Notes under the pieces: model-generated
Database searches by the model: none
Told to the model about the DNA's origin: nothing
The model's input: only the letters and a program-made list of their open reading frames with translations
Part shown: positions 8,623-21,787 of the stretch, piece by piece
Layout: each line of letters starts with the position of its first letter
How positions within the stretch are numbered: position 1 is the first letter of the stretch
Source of the DNA: Mastigamoeba balamuthi
Lineage: Eukaryota; Evosea; Mastigamoebida; Mastigamoebidae
Length of the DNA: 64,000 nt
Assembly: GCA_902651635.1 (NCBI GenBank)
Contig: CACRSC010000037.1
Coordinates: forward strand, 99,468-163,467
Direction of reading: 5' to 3'
Translations under genes and position numbers: made by a program

Positions 8623-11600
8623 TTACAGCCACGGATACCACGTGGGGTCCATCCTCGCGAGGTTGGCCTCGCTCCTCGCCGCGTCTATCATCCTCCACGC
8701 GGCCTCCAGCGCCTTACGCGCCCTCGCCGCCGCCGTCAGCTCATCGGGCACCATCTCGCCCACCCTCCGCGCCACCACGTCCTCCGGGGCCTCCGCGGCC
8801 GCGCCCCCGCTGCCGCCGCTGCCGCACCAGCCCATGGCCGCGTCCTCGCGCGCGTGCAGCCGGACGACCTCGCGCACGAGCTCGCGGTTGGCGTGCAGCG
8901 CCAGCATCGTCGCCGTCATCCCCGCGGCCAGCGGCCCGCCGACGCCGTGCTCGCGCACGAGCCGCGCGACGGCCGGCGTCAGCCTGAAGGGCACCGCCCA
9001 GCGCTCGGCCTCGCCCGCGGCGCCGTAGTCGGGCGCGAACGCCGTGTGCGTCACCGAGGCGGCGGCCACCGAGAACCAGAGCTGCTGCGGCGCCCGCGGC
9101 GCGACGCCAAAGGCGCGGCCCAGGACGGCCTGCGCGGCGACGCTGCGGGCGGCGGCCTTGCGCAGCTCGAACGCGCGGTCGAGGCCGCCGATGCGGGCGA
9201 CGGCGTAGGCGGCCAGCGCGTCGGCGTCGACGCACGACGACGCGCAGACGGCCCTGTAGGCGGCCGCGTCGCCGCGCGGGGCGCCCGGGGCCGCGGCGGC
9301 GAGCAGCGCGCGCCAGGGCCGCGCGGCGCTGGCGTCCCAGTGGACGCGCCAGAGCGTCGTCGAGTCGGCGGGCGCGTTGGCGAGGCGCAGGTCGCCGTAG
9401 AGCGAGACCGTCGGCGCGGGCTGCAGCATCAGGCAGCGCCCGCGCGCGTCGGGCAGCTTGGCGACGGCCACGGCGCTGACGAGCCGCTGCAGCTGCGCCG
9501 CGCGCTCCTCGCGCATCGCCGAGCGCGCGTCGGGGCACTGCAGCTGCCCGTGCACGTGGAACCAGTACACGCGCCCGCTGTCGCTGATCATCCCCACGCA
9601 GCGCACGCGCTCGCACGCCAGCGGCAGCACCGCCACGTCCGGGTGCATCGCCTCGATCCGCACGTGCCGCTCGGGCGTCGGCTCGTACGCGTCCCCCGCC
9701 GACGCGATGCCCGCCCCCGCGTACTGCCCCGGTATCTCCACCTCCCGCAGCGGCGTCGCCCCGCACACCAGCCCCGGGCTCAGCGCCTCCAGCTGCAGCG
9801 GCCGCCCTCCCCCCGCAGCGCCGCCGCCCAGTCGCTCCAGCCGCTCGACCCACGCCCACGCCCGCTGCGCCAGCGCGTGCGCGGCCGCTGCCGAGTCGGC
9901 GCCGGCGGCCGAGAGGACCTCGCGCTCGAGCTGCGCGGCCGCGGGCGGCGGCAGCGCGGCGGCGGCCAGCGGGCGCGCGCGCGCGAGCTCGGCGGCGGCC
10001 CGCGCGCGGGCGTCGGGCTCGGACGAGAGGCCGGCGGCCAGCGCGCGGCAGAGGCGCACGCAGAGCGCCTCGCGGGCGTCGGGCGCCAGCCGCGTGCCGA
10101 TGCCGCGCTGCAGCTCGCGGATGCGGGCGACGAGGTGCCGGTGCTGGCGCGACATCTGGCGCAGCAGCTCCTGGGCCGCCGCCATCCCCTGCTGCTGCGT
10201 CTGCTGCTGCGTCTGCCCCGGCGAGGGCGAGGGCGCGGGGTCGTCCTGGCAGGCGTCGCTCTCGCTGAAGATGAAGGCCTGGAGCGGGTAGTAGAGCGCC
10301 TGCGGGTAGGCGCGGCCGATGCGCGCGAGGACCTCCGAGACGCTGGCGCTCTCGGGGCGCGCGAGGCTCGTGACGAGCTGCGGCAGCCAGCCGAGCCACG
10401 CCCACGCGGGCACCAGCTGCGCGGCCCTGTCGAAGACGCCCGCGACGGCCGCGTGCTCTGCGCCGAGCAGCCACAGCGCGCGGGCCACGTGCACGACGAC
10501 CTGCGCGCCGCAGCGCGACCTGTACGGGTGGCTGAGCTGCGAGAACCGCACGGCCTGCAGCGAGCAGAGGACCGCGTTCTGCGCGAGGCCCGCGCGGGCG
10601 TCGGCGTCGCCCTGCCCGGGGGCGGCCAGCGCGAGCCTGCGGGCGTTGAAGTCGCTCCAGGCGGCCCAGGCGCCCCTGTTGGCCTCGTTGAAGGCGACGG
10701 CGTGGCTGAGCTCGGCGTTGGCCTCGTCCGGGTGGCCCGTGCGCTCGAGGATGAGCCCCTTGAGCGTCAGCAGCGGGCTCAGGTGCTGCGGCTGGTAGAA
10801 CTCCATGTTGGCCGCCATCACCGTCTGCAGCGCCACCTGCGCGTTGCGCAGCTCCAGCGCGCACTTGAGCTGCTCGCGGATCTTGGTCATGGCGCTCGAG
10901 ATCTCGATGTTCTTGAGGCTGTAGATCATGTGCAGCCGCGCAGCGCACTGCTCGTGCAGCCCGCGCTTGCGCAGCTGGTGCCCGAACCGCGTCATGTTCC
11001 ACGCGAGCTCGTGCTGCCACTGCTGCGTGACCTCTGGCGGCAGCGCCGGGCCCGCGGCCGCCAGCAGCGCGCCCACGTGGGCCAGGGCCGCCCGGCGCCA
11101 CGCGAAGAGGTCGTTCCAGGCCCCCACGTCCTCCCAGACGTTGGGCAGCCGCTCGCGCCAGATCGACAGCGTCGTGCGCAGCAGCAGCGCGTGCGGGTTG
11201 GCGCAGAGCTCGCGGTGCAGCGCCAGCAGCTCCTGCGCCTCCTCGGCCAGCTGCGCCGCCTGCAGCTGGCGCGTGTGCGCGGCCACGCTCTCGGACGGCA
11301 GCATCTGCCACTGGCGCAGCAGCGCGATGCGGGCCTCGTTGAGGAATGCCTGCGTTTCGTCATGCCGTTTCCTGGCGGCCCCCGGGGCCTGCGGCTGCCC
11401 CTGCGCCTGCTGCAGGCGCTCGCGCCGCATGGCCGCCAGCGAGAGCTGGTAGTGCATCAGCGGGCGCGCGGTGCTGAGGCGCGTGAGGTTCGCGGGGTCG
11501 TGGTCCTGCTGCACGCGCTGCAGCGTCCGCTCGACGAGCTCCCAGTCCTCCGCGTGCCACGCAGCGTCCAGCACCACCTCGGCGTTCTCCACCGTCCGCC

Positions 11601-14600
11601 CGTACTCGAGCAGCAGCTGCCAGCTCCCCAGCCTCCGCGCGCACGCCACCCACCGCTGCTCCCACAGCGCCGTGTCCTCGCGGCAGCACTGGGGCGCGAG
11701 GGAGCGAGGGGCGGGAGGGGGGTCAGCAATAACGGGAACCAGGAAACGCCTGCGTTGAGTCACGGGCCGGACCTTGGCGCCGTCGCTGGCGCGGCTGAGC
11801 AGCGCGACGTAGAGGTCGAAGGCGGGCTTGTAGAGCGACATCTGCTCGAGGCCCAGCGCCACGCGCGTCTCCTCGGTGGCGCACTGCACCGAGGCCGCGT
11901 GGCACGAGGCCGCGTAGTCGTCCTCGCCGAGCTCCGCGTAGAGCTGCGCCAGGCTGCTCTGCACGGCCCCCGCGCCCTCGGCCGCCCCGCCGTCCTCGCG
12001 CGCCTGCTCCTCCACCAGCACGATGGCCGTGTGCCACGTGTTGCTCGACCGCGCCAGGTACCGCAGCTTGTCCAGCGCCACGCGCGGCGGCGTCTGCGGG
12101 GGCGCCGGCGCCTGCGCAGAGCCCGCGGGCGGCGGCGGGGGCGCGCGGCAGCGGGCGACGCCGTTGAGGAGCGTCTGGACGACGTTGATCTTGCCGAGCT
12201 GCTGGCGCATCTGCGGGTCGCGCGCCAGCAGCGCCTCGAGCGCCGCGCCGGCGGCCCTGCGGTCGTCGGCCCCGACGCGCTGCCAGGCGGCGGCGAAGAG
12301 CGCGGCCCAGAGGTGGTGGACCGCGTCGGGCGCGAACCACGTGATCTCGCGCAGCGGCGCCAGCAGCGCCTCCACCCGCAGCTCCGCGAGCTCCCGCACA
12401 AACTCCCCGTCGGCCCGCGCCAGGCGCTGCAGCGGCTGCGCGGCCTCGTCTGCGGCAGCAGCGCGCGGCTGGAGGGGCAGCGCGGGGACGCGGGCGACGG
12501 CGGGGCTGAGGCGCAGGGGCGCGAGGGCGTCGACGGCGGGGAAGAGCAGCTCGAGGGCCTGGCGCATCCAGTAGGTGGCGCTCATGGCGTCCCAGTTGGT
12601 CCGCAGGATGGCCAGCAGGCGCGCGGCGACACCCGTGCCGCAGGCGCGGCTGACCTCGGCCAGGAAGCGCGAGCGGACGGCCGCGTCCTTGTGGTTCATG
12701 CCGTGCATGAAGACGCCGTCGACGACGGCCAGCTCGGCGCGCGTCAGCTGCTGCGCAAACGCCGGCTCGCGCGCCTCGCAGCGCAGCCGGAAGACGATGT
12801 CGTGGAACAGCGCCTGCACCTCGGCGTTGTACGCCAGGTACTCGCTGTGCATGTGGAAGTGGTTCAGCAGCGCGCACTTCTCGCGCGGCGTCATCGAGGC
12901 CGCGGCGCCCGTGACGATCGACGCGTGGGCGACGCGCACAATCTCGAACAGCAGCTCCGCGTCGGTCGACTTCTCCGCCAGCGCCGTCACCGCCGCCACC
13001 AGCGTCCGCTTGGGGTCCGCCAGGCTCGCGGGCCTCGCCTTGAGCACCCCCAGCAGCAGCACCAGCAGGTGCGCCGCCTCCCTCGCCGTCTTCCTGTTCA
13101 CCTGCGCCATCGGCTGCTGCTGCTGCTGCTGCTGCTGTGCTGACGGGCCAGGGCCCCGGGGCGAGGTCGAGCCCGAGGCGGCGGCGGCTGCGGCGACCGC
13201 GGCGGCTGCGGCGGCGACGGCGGCGGGGTCGTCGGAGCCGCCGGGGTTGAGGTGGTCGTTGACGAGGCGGCTGACGAGCTGCACGGCCGCCGGGACGAAG
13301 CGGTCGACGTACGCCGCGTTGCGCAGCGACAGCAGCCCGCGCAGGACCGTGCACGCGTTGGTGATCTCCTGCGCCCGCTCGGCCACCGTCCCCGTGGCCG
13401 CCAGCGCGTGCTCTGCGGGGGCACGCCTCAGTTTCCAGGAAACGGCGCAGGCAACGAATTGGGAGATTGAATTCAGGAATTCGGAGACTCACCGAGGGTC
13501 TCGTCGATGGCGGCGGCCGCGTGGTGGAGGTCGCGCTGGAGGCGCTGCTGCTGCGAGGGCGACATGGGCTGCTGCAGCTGCTGCGGGTCCAGCGGCGGCG
13601 GCAGCAGCGGCAGCACCGAGCGCACGGCGTCGACGAGCGGCGCCGCGTGGGCCGCGATGCGCGCGTCGGCGAGCATGCGCGGCACGATGTGGTCGACGAC
13701 GACGCCCGAGAGCTTGGGCAGGTACGTCAGCGCGCCCTGGTCGTCCGCGCAGGCGGCGTTGAAGATCTGCACGAGGTTGGCGAGGTCGAACGAGACGTTG
13801 GGCGGCAGCCTGTCGACGACGGCGCGCCCGCGGACCTGCGGCCAGAGCTCGAACATGGCGCGCACGTCGCCCATGACGCGCGCGATGACGGCGCGCTCGG
13901 CGGCGCTGGGCTCCTGCACGTGCAGGAGCTGCTGCTGCTGCTGCTGGACGGCGACGAGGTAGCGCATCAGCGTGATGAAGACGCCCTCGACGAGCTGCAT
14001 CTGCGGCGCAAAGTCGCCGTCGTCCTTGGCCGCCTTGTCGAAGCCCGTCTCGCGCGCCACCTGCAGGTCCGCCACGGGGTACCCCGTGATCTGTATGTGC
14101 GCGTCGCGCAGCCGCCCCAGCCGCGCCTGCTCCCAGCTCAGCAGCAGCTCCACCGCGTCGGCCCCCATCTTCTTGATCTCCGCGTTGGACTGCACCGTAA
14201 ACGACATTTTCTGCGCGAATACGTCACGCAATTGATTTAATACCGCCAATTCGCCGGGAAAACGGGGGGAAGAGCCGGCGCCGGCGCACGATGTACTGCT
14301 GGAGGAAGAGGTAGAGCTGGGAGCGGCAGAAGAAGAAGATGTTGGGGTTGCGCATGATCATGTTGAGGATCTGCATAAAGGGCACGCTCGTCTGCTGCTC
14401 CTCGGCGAGCTGCTTCTTGGTCGCCAGGACCCAGGCCGGGTAGATCTTGCGCGTGTGCTTCTGGCCGAGGCTGTTGACGGCCTCCTTGACGCTGCCGCCG
14501 GCCGGCTCGCTCCTGTGTATGCAGTTGACCGCGAGGTCCAGCGCGTCGCGGACCAGCGGCCGTATCTCGACGACGTTGGCCTTGAGCAGCGTCATGTACA

Positions 14601-17600
14601 TGGCCGTGATGTGCTTGATGACCACGTGGCGCGACTGCTGCTCCTGGAACCGCGGCGTCGAGATGATGCGCGCAAAGGCCGCGGCGGCCGTGTAGCGCGC
14701 GACGGGGTCCTCGCTCTTGATGAAGCAGCTGATGAACTGCAGCGCCGTCTTCTCCCAGTTGGCGACCGTGTGCACGCGGTCCGACTGCGCGACGATGCTG
14801 ATCAGCTGGATCCTGTCGACGGCCCTGCTGTCCTCGCGCCCCAGCAGCGGCAGGTCGCGCAGCTCATAGCACAGGTCGTCGTCGGGCCGCAACTTCCCGA
14901 CCTGCTGCTGCTGTGGCTGCTGTGGCTGCTGCTGCTGGGGCTCTGCCGCCCCCGAGGCCTCGGCGGGCGACTGCGGCGACGACGGCGACGACGCACTGGC
15001 GGGCGACGACGGCTGCGGCGGCGGCGACGAGGACGACGGGTCGTGCGGGCCGCCGCCGCGGGTGACGGTGGAGCGCAGCAGCGGCATGACGAGCTGCTGG
15101 ACGCAGAGCGACTTGAGGGCGCCCGGGACGTCGTCGCGGCGCTCGTACTCGACGTACTGCTGCATCGTCGCGCGCTTGAGCTCGGGGCTGAACTTGCGCA
15201 GGATCGTCGTCGCGAAGAGCTCGCGCGCCTCGACGAGGTCGCAGGGCAGCCGCAGGCCCAGCGCCGGCAGCAGGTCGAAGATCGCCGGCACGTCGACGAG
15301 GTCCGCGCAGACGACGCGGCCCAGCAGGATCGCGACGACCTCGCGGACGACGAACACGTCGACTGCCTGCGACGCCGTGTAGATCGCCTTCCACAGCGTC
15401 AGCAGCGCAGCGCGCACGGGGCTCGCGTCGACCTCGCGCCCCGAGGCGTCCCTGCGCGGCGTCCGCAGCCACGCGGGCTCGGCCGCCGCCAGCGTCCGCA
15501 CGAGCGTCAGCAGCTCGACCGACGGCGCGGCCAGCAGCTCCGCCAGCGCCTCGGCCCTGCGCGTGCGGAACTCGGCGTGCAGCGCGGCGCTCTGGCGCGT
15601 GCGCAGCGCCGAGCAGAACAGGCGCGCGTAGAGGCGCCCGTCGTCGCCGCGCGCCATCGAGAAGAAGAGGTCGCAGGCCGCCGCGCAGTTGGTGTTGAAG
15701 ACGCGCGCCAGCGCCTCGCAGAGCGGCGCCGGGGCCTCGCGCGCGAGGACGATCTCGAGGCGGAAGAACAGCTGCGAGATGACCGTCAGCCGCAGCACCG
15801 TCTGCGCGTGCGGGTCCTCGGCGGGCGAGTCCCTGCTGCCGCCGCCGCCGCCGCTGAGGTGCGGGGGCCGCACGGGCAGCGCGAGGATCTCGAGGTACGA
15901 GGCGAAGCACTTGATGTCGGCCTGGATCAGCGGGTAGAGGGCCGCGTACTCGCGGTCGCGCTGCGGGCGGCCGCGCTCGGCGAAGAGGTCGATGTGCTTG
16001 CTCAGCATGTCGACGAGTTTGTCGGCGAGGACCTTGTTGAACGCGCCGTGGAACTGCACCGCGTGGTACGCGATGCGCAGCGTCGTCAGCGACGGCGGCA
16101 CAAAGGCCGCGTCGCCCTTGGCCTCGGGCACGAGCTCCTTCATCAGCGGCAGCAGCAGCTCCTTGCGCCGGTCGATGGGCAGCCCGCAGTACGACGCCAG
16201 CGCCGCGTAGTCGAGGCCGTCGAGCGCCGCCAGCACCTCGGGGCACCCGCGCAGCTTGTACGAGTGCAGGATCACCTTGCACACACGCTCGCGCACGCCC
16301 GCGCCCTCGGGCCGGTCCGCCGCGAGGTCCGGCAGCTTCAGGCACTGCGAGAGGAAGACCAGCGCGGCCCGGCGCAGCCCCGCGCTGATTCGCGGCGGCG
16401 GCGGGGCCTCGGGGTCGAAGACGTCGTGCTCGGCCGTCGCCAGCGCCTCAGCGACGACGTGCAGCACGTCGGCGGCGCTGACGGCCACCGGCGGCGAGAG
16501 CGACATGAGGTACGCGAGCGCCTCGAGCTGCGCGACCTGGCACTCGACGGGCTGCCCCGCGAGCTCCGCGCGCAGGCGGCTGGCCACGAGCTCCCGGGCC
16601 GCGGGCTCCACGACACGCGCCACGTCGACGCCCAGCCGCGCCGCGACCTCTGCGAGCGCCCGCGTGGCCATCGACCGCACGAGCGGGCTCGGCGACGCCA
16701 GGTTGTGCGTGGCGACCGTCGCGATGACCGCCGCGGCCCCGGGGGCGCCCGCCAGCCGCCGGACGACGGCCGAGAGCGCGTTCCACGCGTCGACGGGCGG
16801 CCCCACGGAGATCTCCGGCGGGAAGTCCTTGAGGACGCCGAAGAGCGCGAGCGCGAGCTCCTGGACGTGCTTGGCGTGCCAGGCGGCGGGCACGTCCTCC
16901 ATGTCGACGAGCAGCCCGATGCCCACGCAGCCGCCCGTCTTCTGCGAGCTCACGCGCCGGTAGCACGCGTGGCACAGCCGCGACATCAGCTCGTCGTAGA
17001 CCGCCTCGGCGATCCTCACGTCCTGCAGAGAGCGGGAAAACAAATACGCGAGATCAATTGCCCGCAAATATATGAATTCAATTGGGGGCGGGGAAGCGCG
17101 TACGGTCAGAGAGGCCGTCTCGATGAGCGTGCGGAAGATGGAGACGCCCTTCTGGACGACGACCTTGTTGTCCGAGCTGAACAGCGCCACGGGCACTTCG
17201 ACCACCGACATGGGGTCTATCTCGCTGCCGCGCTGCTGCTGCTGCTGGCCGGGTCGCCTGCCCAGCGCGATGACGAGCGCCAGGTGCACGACGACCTTGT
17301 CGACAAACGCGTTGACGTCGGCCTCGATCGCCGGCACCGCCACGAGCGCCGCCAGCGACGCCAGGACGCCGAAGAAGCACGTCTGCTGCGCGTACGCCTG
17401 CGCCCGCGTCGCCGTCGTGGCCGCGGCCGCCGCGCCGTCGCTGTCGACGTCCATCTGCGTGGGCCCGTCGCCGCCGGGGGCTACGAGGCGCGGCTCGCAG
17501 GGCTGCTGCAGGCGCAGGGCGTCGCCCGTGTCGATGTACATCGAGACGACGGCGCGGAAGAAGCTGAAGAGGTGGCGCTGGATCTGCGGGTCCGTGAGCC

Positions 17601-20600
17601 CGCCGCTCTGCTTCCTGAGCAGCGCGACGTAGCGGCCGATGGGCAGCACAAACGGCGCGGCCACGTCCCCGGCGCCCGCGAACGAGGCCACAAAGGCGCA
17701 GGACTCGTCCTCGGTGCGGTCGTCGACGGCGTGGTCGCTCGAGGGCACGATCGTCGCCGTCGACTGCTGCAGGCGCGAGCGGCCGCCCAGCTTCCCGAGC
17801 ACGTTGAGCGGCGTCGGCGGCACGTACTGCAGCGACAGCCCCGCGGGCAGCCGCACGCGGCGCAGCGCGCGCATCAGCTCGTCGCGGTAGGGCGCGAACG
17901 AGGGCTCGAACAGCGCTCCGAGCGTCTCGGAGCAGAGCTCCATGAAGCGCAGCGCCGTCAGCAGGCACTCGCTGTTGGCGCTGCCCAGCGCCTGCACGGC
18001 CGCCGGGGCGATGAGGTGCAGCCAGGGCACCACGACGACCAGCCGCAGCGGCAGGCAGAGCGCGAGCTCCGCGTAGGCCTCGCGGACGGGCGCCGGCGTG
18101 AACTGCCGCAGCCTGTTGAGGCTCTCGAGCAGCTGCGGCAGCATCGCGGGCAGCTCGCGCAGCAGCGCAGAGTCGGGCTTGCTGGCCACGTGCTTGAAGA
18201 ACGCGCGCACGAGCGACGCGTGGTGCGCCGACATGGGCGACGTGTACTGCGTGCACAGCTCCAGCAGCCGCCCGATGTACTGCTCCAGCAGCGGCTCCAG
18301 CTGCGGCACAGACGTCACGCACGAGAGTATCAGCTTCCAGAACAGCACGCTCGCTGGGCTCGCGGGGCCCGCGCGCCCCTCCTGCTGCGGCTGCGGCTGC
18401 TGCTGGGGGCCGGGCAGCAGGCCGTTGGTCGTGGCCCAGTACGTGATGAGGGCGTTGATCGTGGGCGCCGCGGTGAGCTGGTTGGAGCAGAGCGCGCGGA
18501 TGATCAGGTGCACGTGCAGCTGGTACGCGGGGTACAGCTGCTCGACCAGCGGCCCCACGATCTCGACGACCTCCTCGAACACACGTGCCTCAAACGTGAA
18601 CAGTATCTGTGTCAGCGTCTCGAACGTCTGCACTCACGACGGTGTCTCTGTCAGCAGAAGAGCGAGAAGAGAGAGAGAGAGAGAGCATGGGGACGGCGTA
18701 GCGGCAGACACCTCCTTCTCTTCGAGCTGCGGCGACTGCTGAGCAGGGCCCGGGGGCGCCGGCAGCAGCAGCGGGACGCACTTGACGAAGTTGCGGAAGA
18801 ACTTCTTGATGAGCCCGACCTCTGTCCGCGAGAACATCCTCGGCCCCTGCGGCGGCTGGTCGCCGGGCAGCGCCATGATGGCGGCGAGGACGGTCTTGAG
18901 GCAGACGATCATCATCTTGACGAGCGTGCGGCAGTCGCGCGCGGCGGTGGCCATCTGCATCTCGCGGTAGGCCTCGGCCTGCGTCGTGGGGTGGCCGTGC
19001 GGCACCCCGGCCTCGCCGAGCACGCGCGGCATCTGGTGCTTGATGGCGTGCATCTTGCTGACGACGGCGTCGAGCACGCGGAAGAGTATCGCCTTGCTCC
19101 GAGTGTCGGGCGTGTGTAGCAGCGCGTCGGTCAGCACCGAGATGAGCTTGGCCTGCTGCGCCTGGGCGCCCAGCGGCAGCGTCTGGTCGTGCAGGTTGCG
19201 CGCGGCGATCTCGAGTATGCGCTGCATCTGCTCAAACGGCAGGTCCGTGTGGAACGTTGCCAGCAGGTCCTGGCGCACGACAGAGACGAACTCGAAGAAG
19301 ACCGTCGTCGCGGGCGTGCGGTTGAGGTCCTGCAGCACGTAGTTGCCCGAGCCCACGAGGAACGGCTCCTGCAGGAACGCGCTGAGGCTGTCGGCGAAGG
19401 TCTTCTTGAAGTTGAGCGCCAGCATGTTGCGGAAGACGCTCAGCAGCTCGCGGCGGCTCGAGTGCTCGAGCGGGCACGAGCGGAAGAGGTTGAGGAAGAT
19501 GTTGACGATGCGCTCCTTGTAGTTCTGCGCGAGGTCCAGGCTGCTCTTGAGCACGTAGCAGATCAGCGTCAGGTACTTGATCTGCAGCGTCGTGAAGTCG
19601 CTGAACGCGGCCCTGTGCGCCGCCGCCGCCTGCGGGTCGATGAAGATCTCCAGCGCGGTCAGCACCCGCGGCATCAGCGTCGTCAGCAGCGTCATCGCGT
19701 TTTGCAGCTTCACGTTGAACATCATCAGCGTCACGCTGTTGAGCTCATAGAACACGCGGAAGCTCGCCGCGGTCCACGAGCGTTGCTGCTGCTGCTGCTG
19801 CTGCTGCTGTTGTTGTTGTTGCTGCTGCTGCTGTGTCTGCGGCAGGCCGAACACCTCCCTGACGAGCGTGGGCACGTCCTCGAAGAACTTGGCGATCAAC
19901 TCGAAGAGCGGCTCGATGGGGATCTGGCGCTCGCCGCGGAAGACCTTGGCGATGTCGCTGAAGATGTGTATGACGTGCGTAGCGCAGTCGGGGTCGTGCT
20001 CGAGCCACCCCGTGGCGCGCCTCATGAGGTCGATCGCGCACTCGCGCATCTCGGCGTTGGGCACGATGCGCCCGATCGTCGCCAGGATCACCGAGCGCAC
20101 GTGGCGTATCTCGCTCTGCACCTGCAGCGCCGCCCGCTCGGGCGTCAGGTTGCGCGCCTCGGCCGACAGCTGCGCTGGCAAGACGAACCGCTGCTCGACG
20201 ACCAGCGCCTGGTTGCTGTCGATCAGCTGCAGCAGCGCCGGCAGTATTGTCTGCGCCAGAGAAGCGTCCCCGCGGTGAGCCACAGCGAGCGGGGGTGGGA
20301 AGCGGAGAGAGAGGAGAGGAGAGAAGCCCCTCAAGTGCTGCGCTTGCTGCCTGCCGCCAATTGAACAAGGCGAGAGAGAGGAAAGGAGGTGGAACCGGCT
20401 GCCGTGCACAGGAGGCACGCATGATTGCGTCATCGCTCATATAGCGTGCAGTTGCGGCAGGGAAAAGGGACAACAGGGAGGGGGCTGCGGAGATCGGCTC
20501 TCCGTGCAAACTGGCCACCAGAACGCATAACAAGCATTCATTCGCAAAAACCCCCAACAGAACCCGATGGAGGGCTGGTACACAGAGAGAGAGGAGATGC

Positions 20601-21139
20601 TGTGTGTCAGAGAGCGACGGCCAAGCGGAACAAAAGAGAAAACAGCCCCCCCACTCCCACATCGACGTAGCATGACGTCACAGAAATATCTGGAGGCCAC
20701 GGGGGGAAGGGGCGAGGAGAGGGAGAGAAGCGGCGCTAAGCCCGTCCAGCGCAGTTGCTCCTCCCCCCGGATCTCGTCAAAGCGAACCAGAACGGGGGCA
20801 GCAGCAGCGCAGGCAGGGCAGCGTCACATCGCAGAGGAGAAGACGAGAGGGGAGGAAGGGGGCACAGACCCGGATCCAGGGGAGGTAGAGGGGCTGGTCG
20901 ACGCTGATGGCCGAGTCGAGCAGGTCGCGCGACTCCTGCAGCGCGAGCCTGAGCGTCTGCAGCTTCTCGATGCGCTCCCTGAACCAGCCCTCGAACGCCT
21001 CGGGCTTGACGCACGGCGTCGACGCGAGCTCGGCGTGCATGGCGCGCAGGTTGGCCGCCAGGGGCTCGAGCAGGTGGTGCTGCGGCGACACGGCCGGCCC
21101 CTGCGGTGACGGCGCGTGCCCGGCCATCGCCATCGCCAT
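8623..21139 (-). CDS. TRRAP: TRRAP/Tra1, giant pseudokinase scaffold of SAGA and NuA4 complexes
   Basis: Seven exons: 21139-20870, 20250-18712, 18627-17104, 17022-14290, 14210-13493, 13412-11773 and 11688-8623. They sum to 3830 codons, giving 3829 aa, close to human TRRAP and yeast Tra1. Most of the chain is HEAT/TPR helical repeats. The C-terminal third is the FAT region, followed by a PI3K-like domain and the FATC end LARMDPTWYPWL, which is characteristic of TRRAP. I find no DxxxxN or DFG in the kinase-like part, as expected for this inactive member of the PIKK family. It recruits histone acetyltransferase complexes to activators. A glutamine tract interrupts the N-terminal repeats (19780-19843). 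Intron 1 is 619 nt; the others are 77-117 nt, and those at 17023-17103, 14211-14289 and 13413-13492 are AT-rich with CAATTG or GAATTC words. The gene is convergent with SRRM1. The model is very secure. Confidence 0.95.
19780..19843 (-). repeat. CAG/CAA polyglutamine tract in TRRAP
   Basis: An uninterrupted CTG/TTG run on the plus strand encodes about 20 glutamines on the minus strand in exon 2 of TRRAP. Mixed CAG and CAA codons suggest some selection against slippage. Smaller Q runs occur at 13116-13137 and 13929-13950. Confidence 0.85.
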
Positions 21140-21787
21140 CGCCTGCTGCCTCGCGCTGCTGGGCGGGTGGGGGAGCGGGGGTTGCTGGTGGTGCCCGGCG
21201 GGGTGCGGGGGGTGGGTCCTGGGCCGAGGGGGGTGGCGGTGGTGAGGTGGCGGGCGTCCCGCTGCGTTGGCGCGCGCGCACGTTTCAAAAAGAATTCAAC
21301 GGAGATCGAATCGCGCGACCCCGCCAGGATTCGGGGAGGGCTGAGAGCAAATCTGGAGGGGGCTGATCCTTGTGACGTGCGTCCGCTTTCTGACGCGCGG
21401 AGGAATCGGGCGGTGGAATGACCTCCCCTCCCGGGGTGGGCTGCCCGAGGAGGCTGTGGAATGCTGGCTGAGGCGAGGCGGTACCCCCAAAGGGCATGGT
21501 GGGCGCAGAACTGCCTTATCTAAATTTGAAAAGCCATCTGGGACCAGAACCCTCATTGTGCGTTCCAGCCCTGGGTTGCATGGTCCGGACTAAACCAACG
21601 TCGCACAGGAGCGTACGAGGAGTCCCGCCCCGGCTCCTCGCTTTGCAAGATCCCAGAGATCCAGAATCTGAATTTGCCAGGGAGAGGCTTCGTATCTCCG
21701 AGATTCTCTGATTTTTCCAAATTTCCCTAGGCGTGCTGTCGTTGCGTTCGCGTTCGAACTGCTCGCTGCCTGCTGGGCCCCCCGCAG
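21140..21787. other. Divergent spacer between TRRAP and the 7TM gene
   Basis: About 650 nt containing the two promoters. GC-rich near TRRAP and more balanced after 21280. No gene, RNA or named promoter element is recognised. Confidence 0.4.

Larger units (their letters stand above)
7610..9274. repeat. Duplicated segment, copy B
   Basis: Counterpart of 5968-7608. It continues without a break into the rest of the TRRAP gene, so copy B carries the correct TRRAP junction while copy A carries the correct SRRM1 junction. Confidence 0.9.

Noticed and set aside
8482-13143. 1553-aa open frame on the plus strand antisense to TRRAP, and a similar 1554-aa frame at 14455-19119
   Set aside because: They arise because very GC-rich DNA lacks stop codons. 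Their Arg/Gly/Ala/Gln-rich translations have no domain, while the minus strand encodes TRRAP with matching family motifs.
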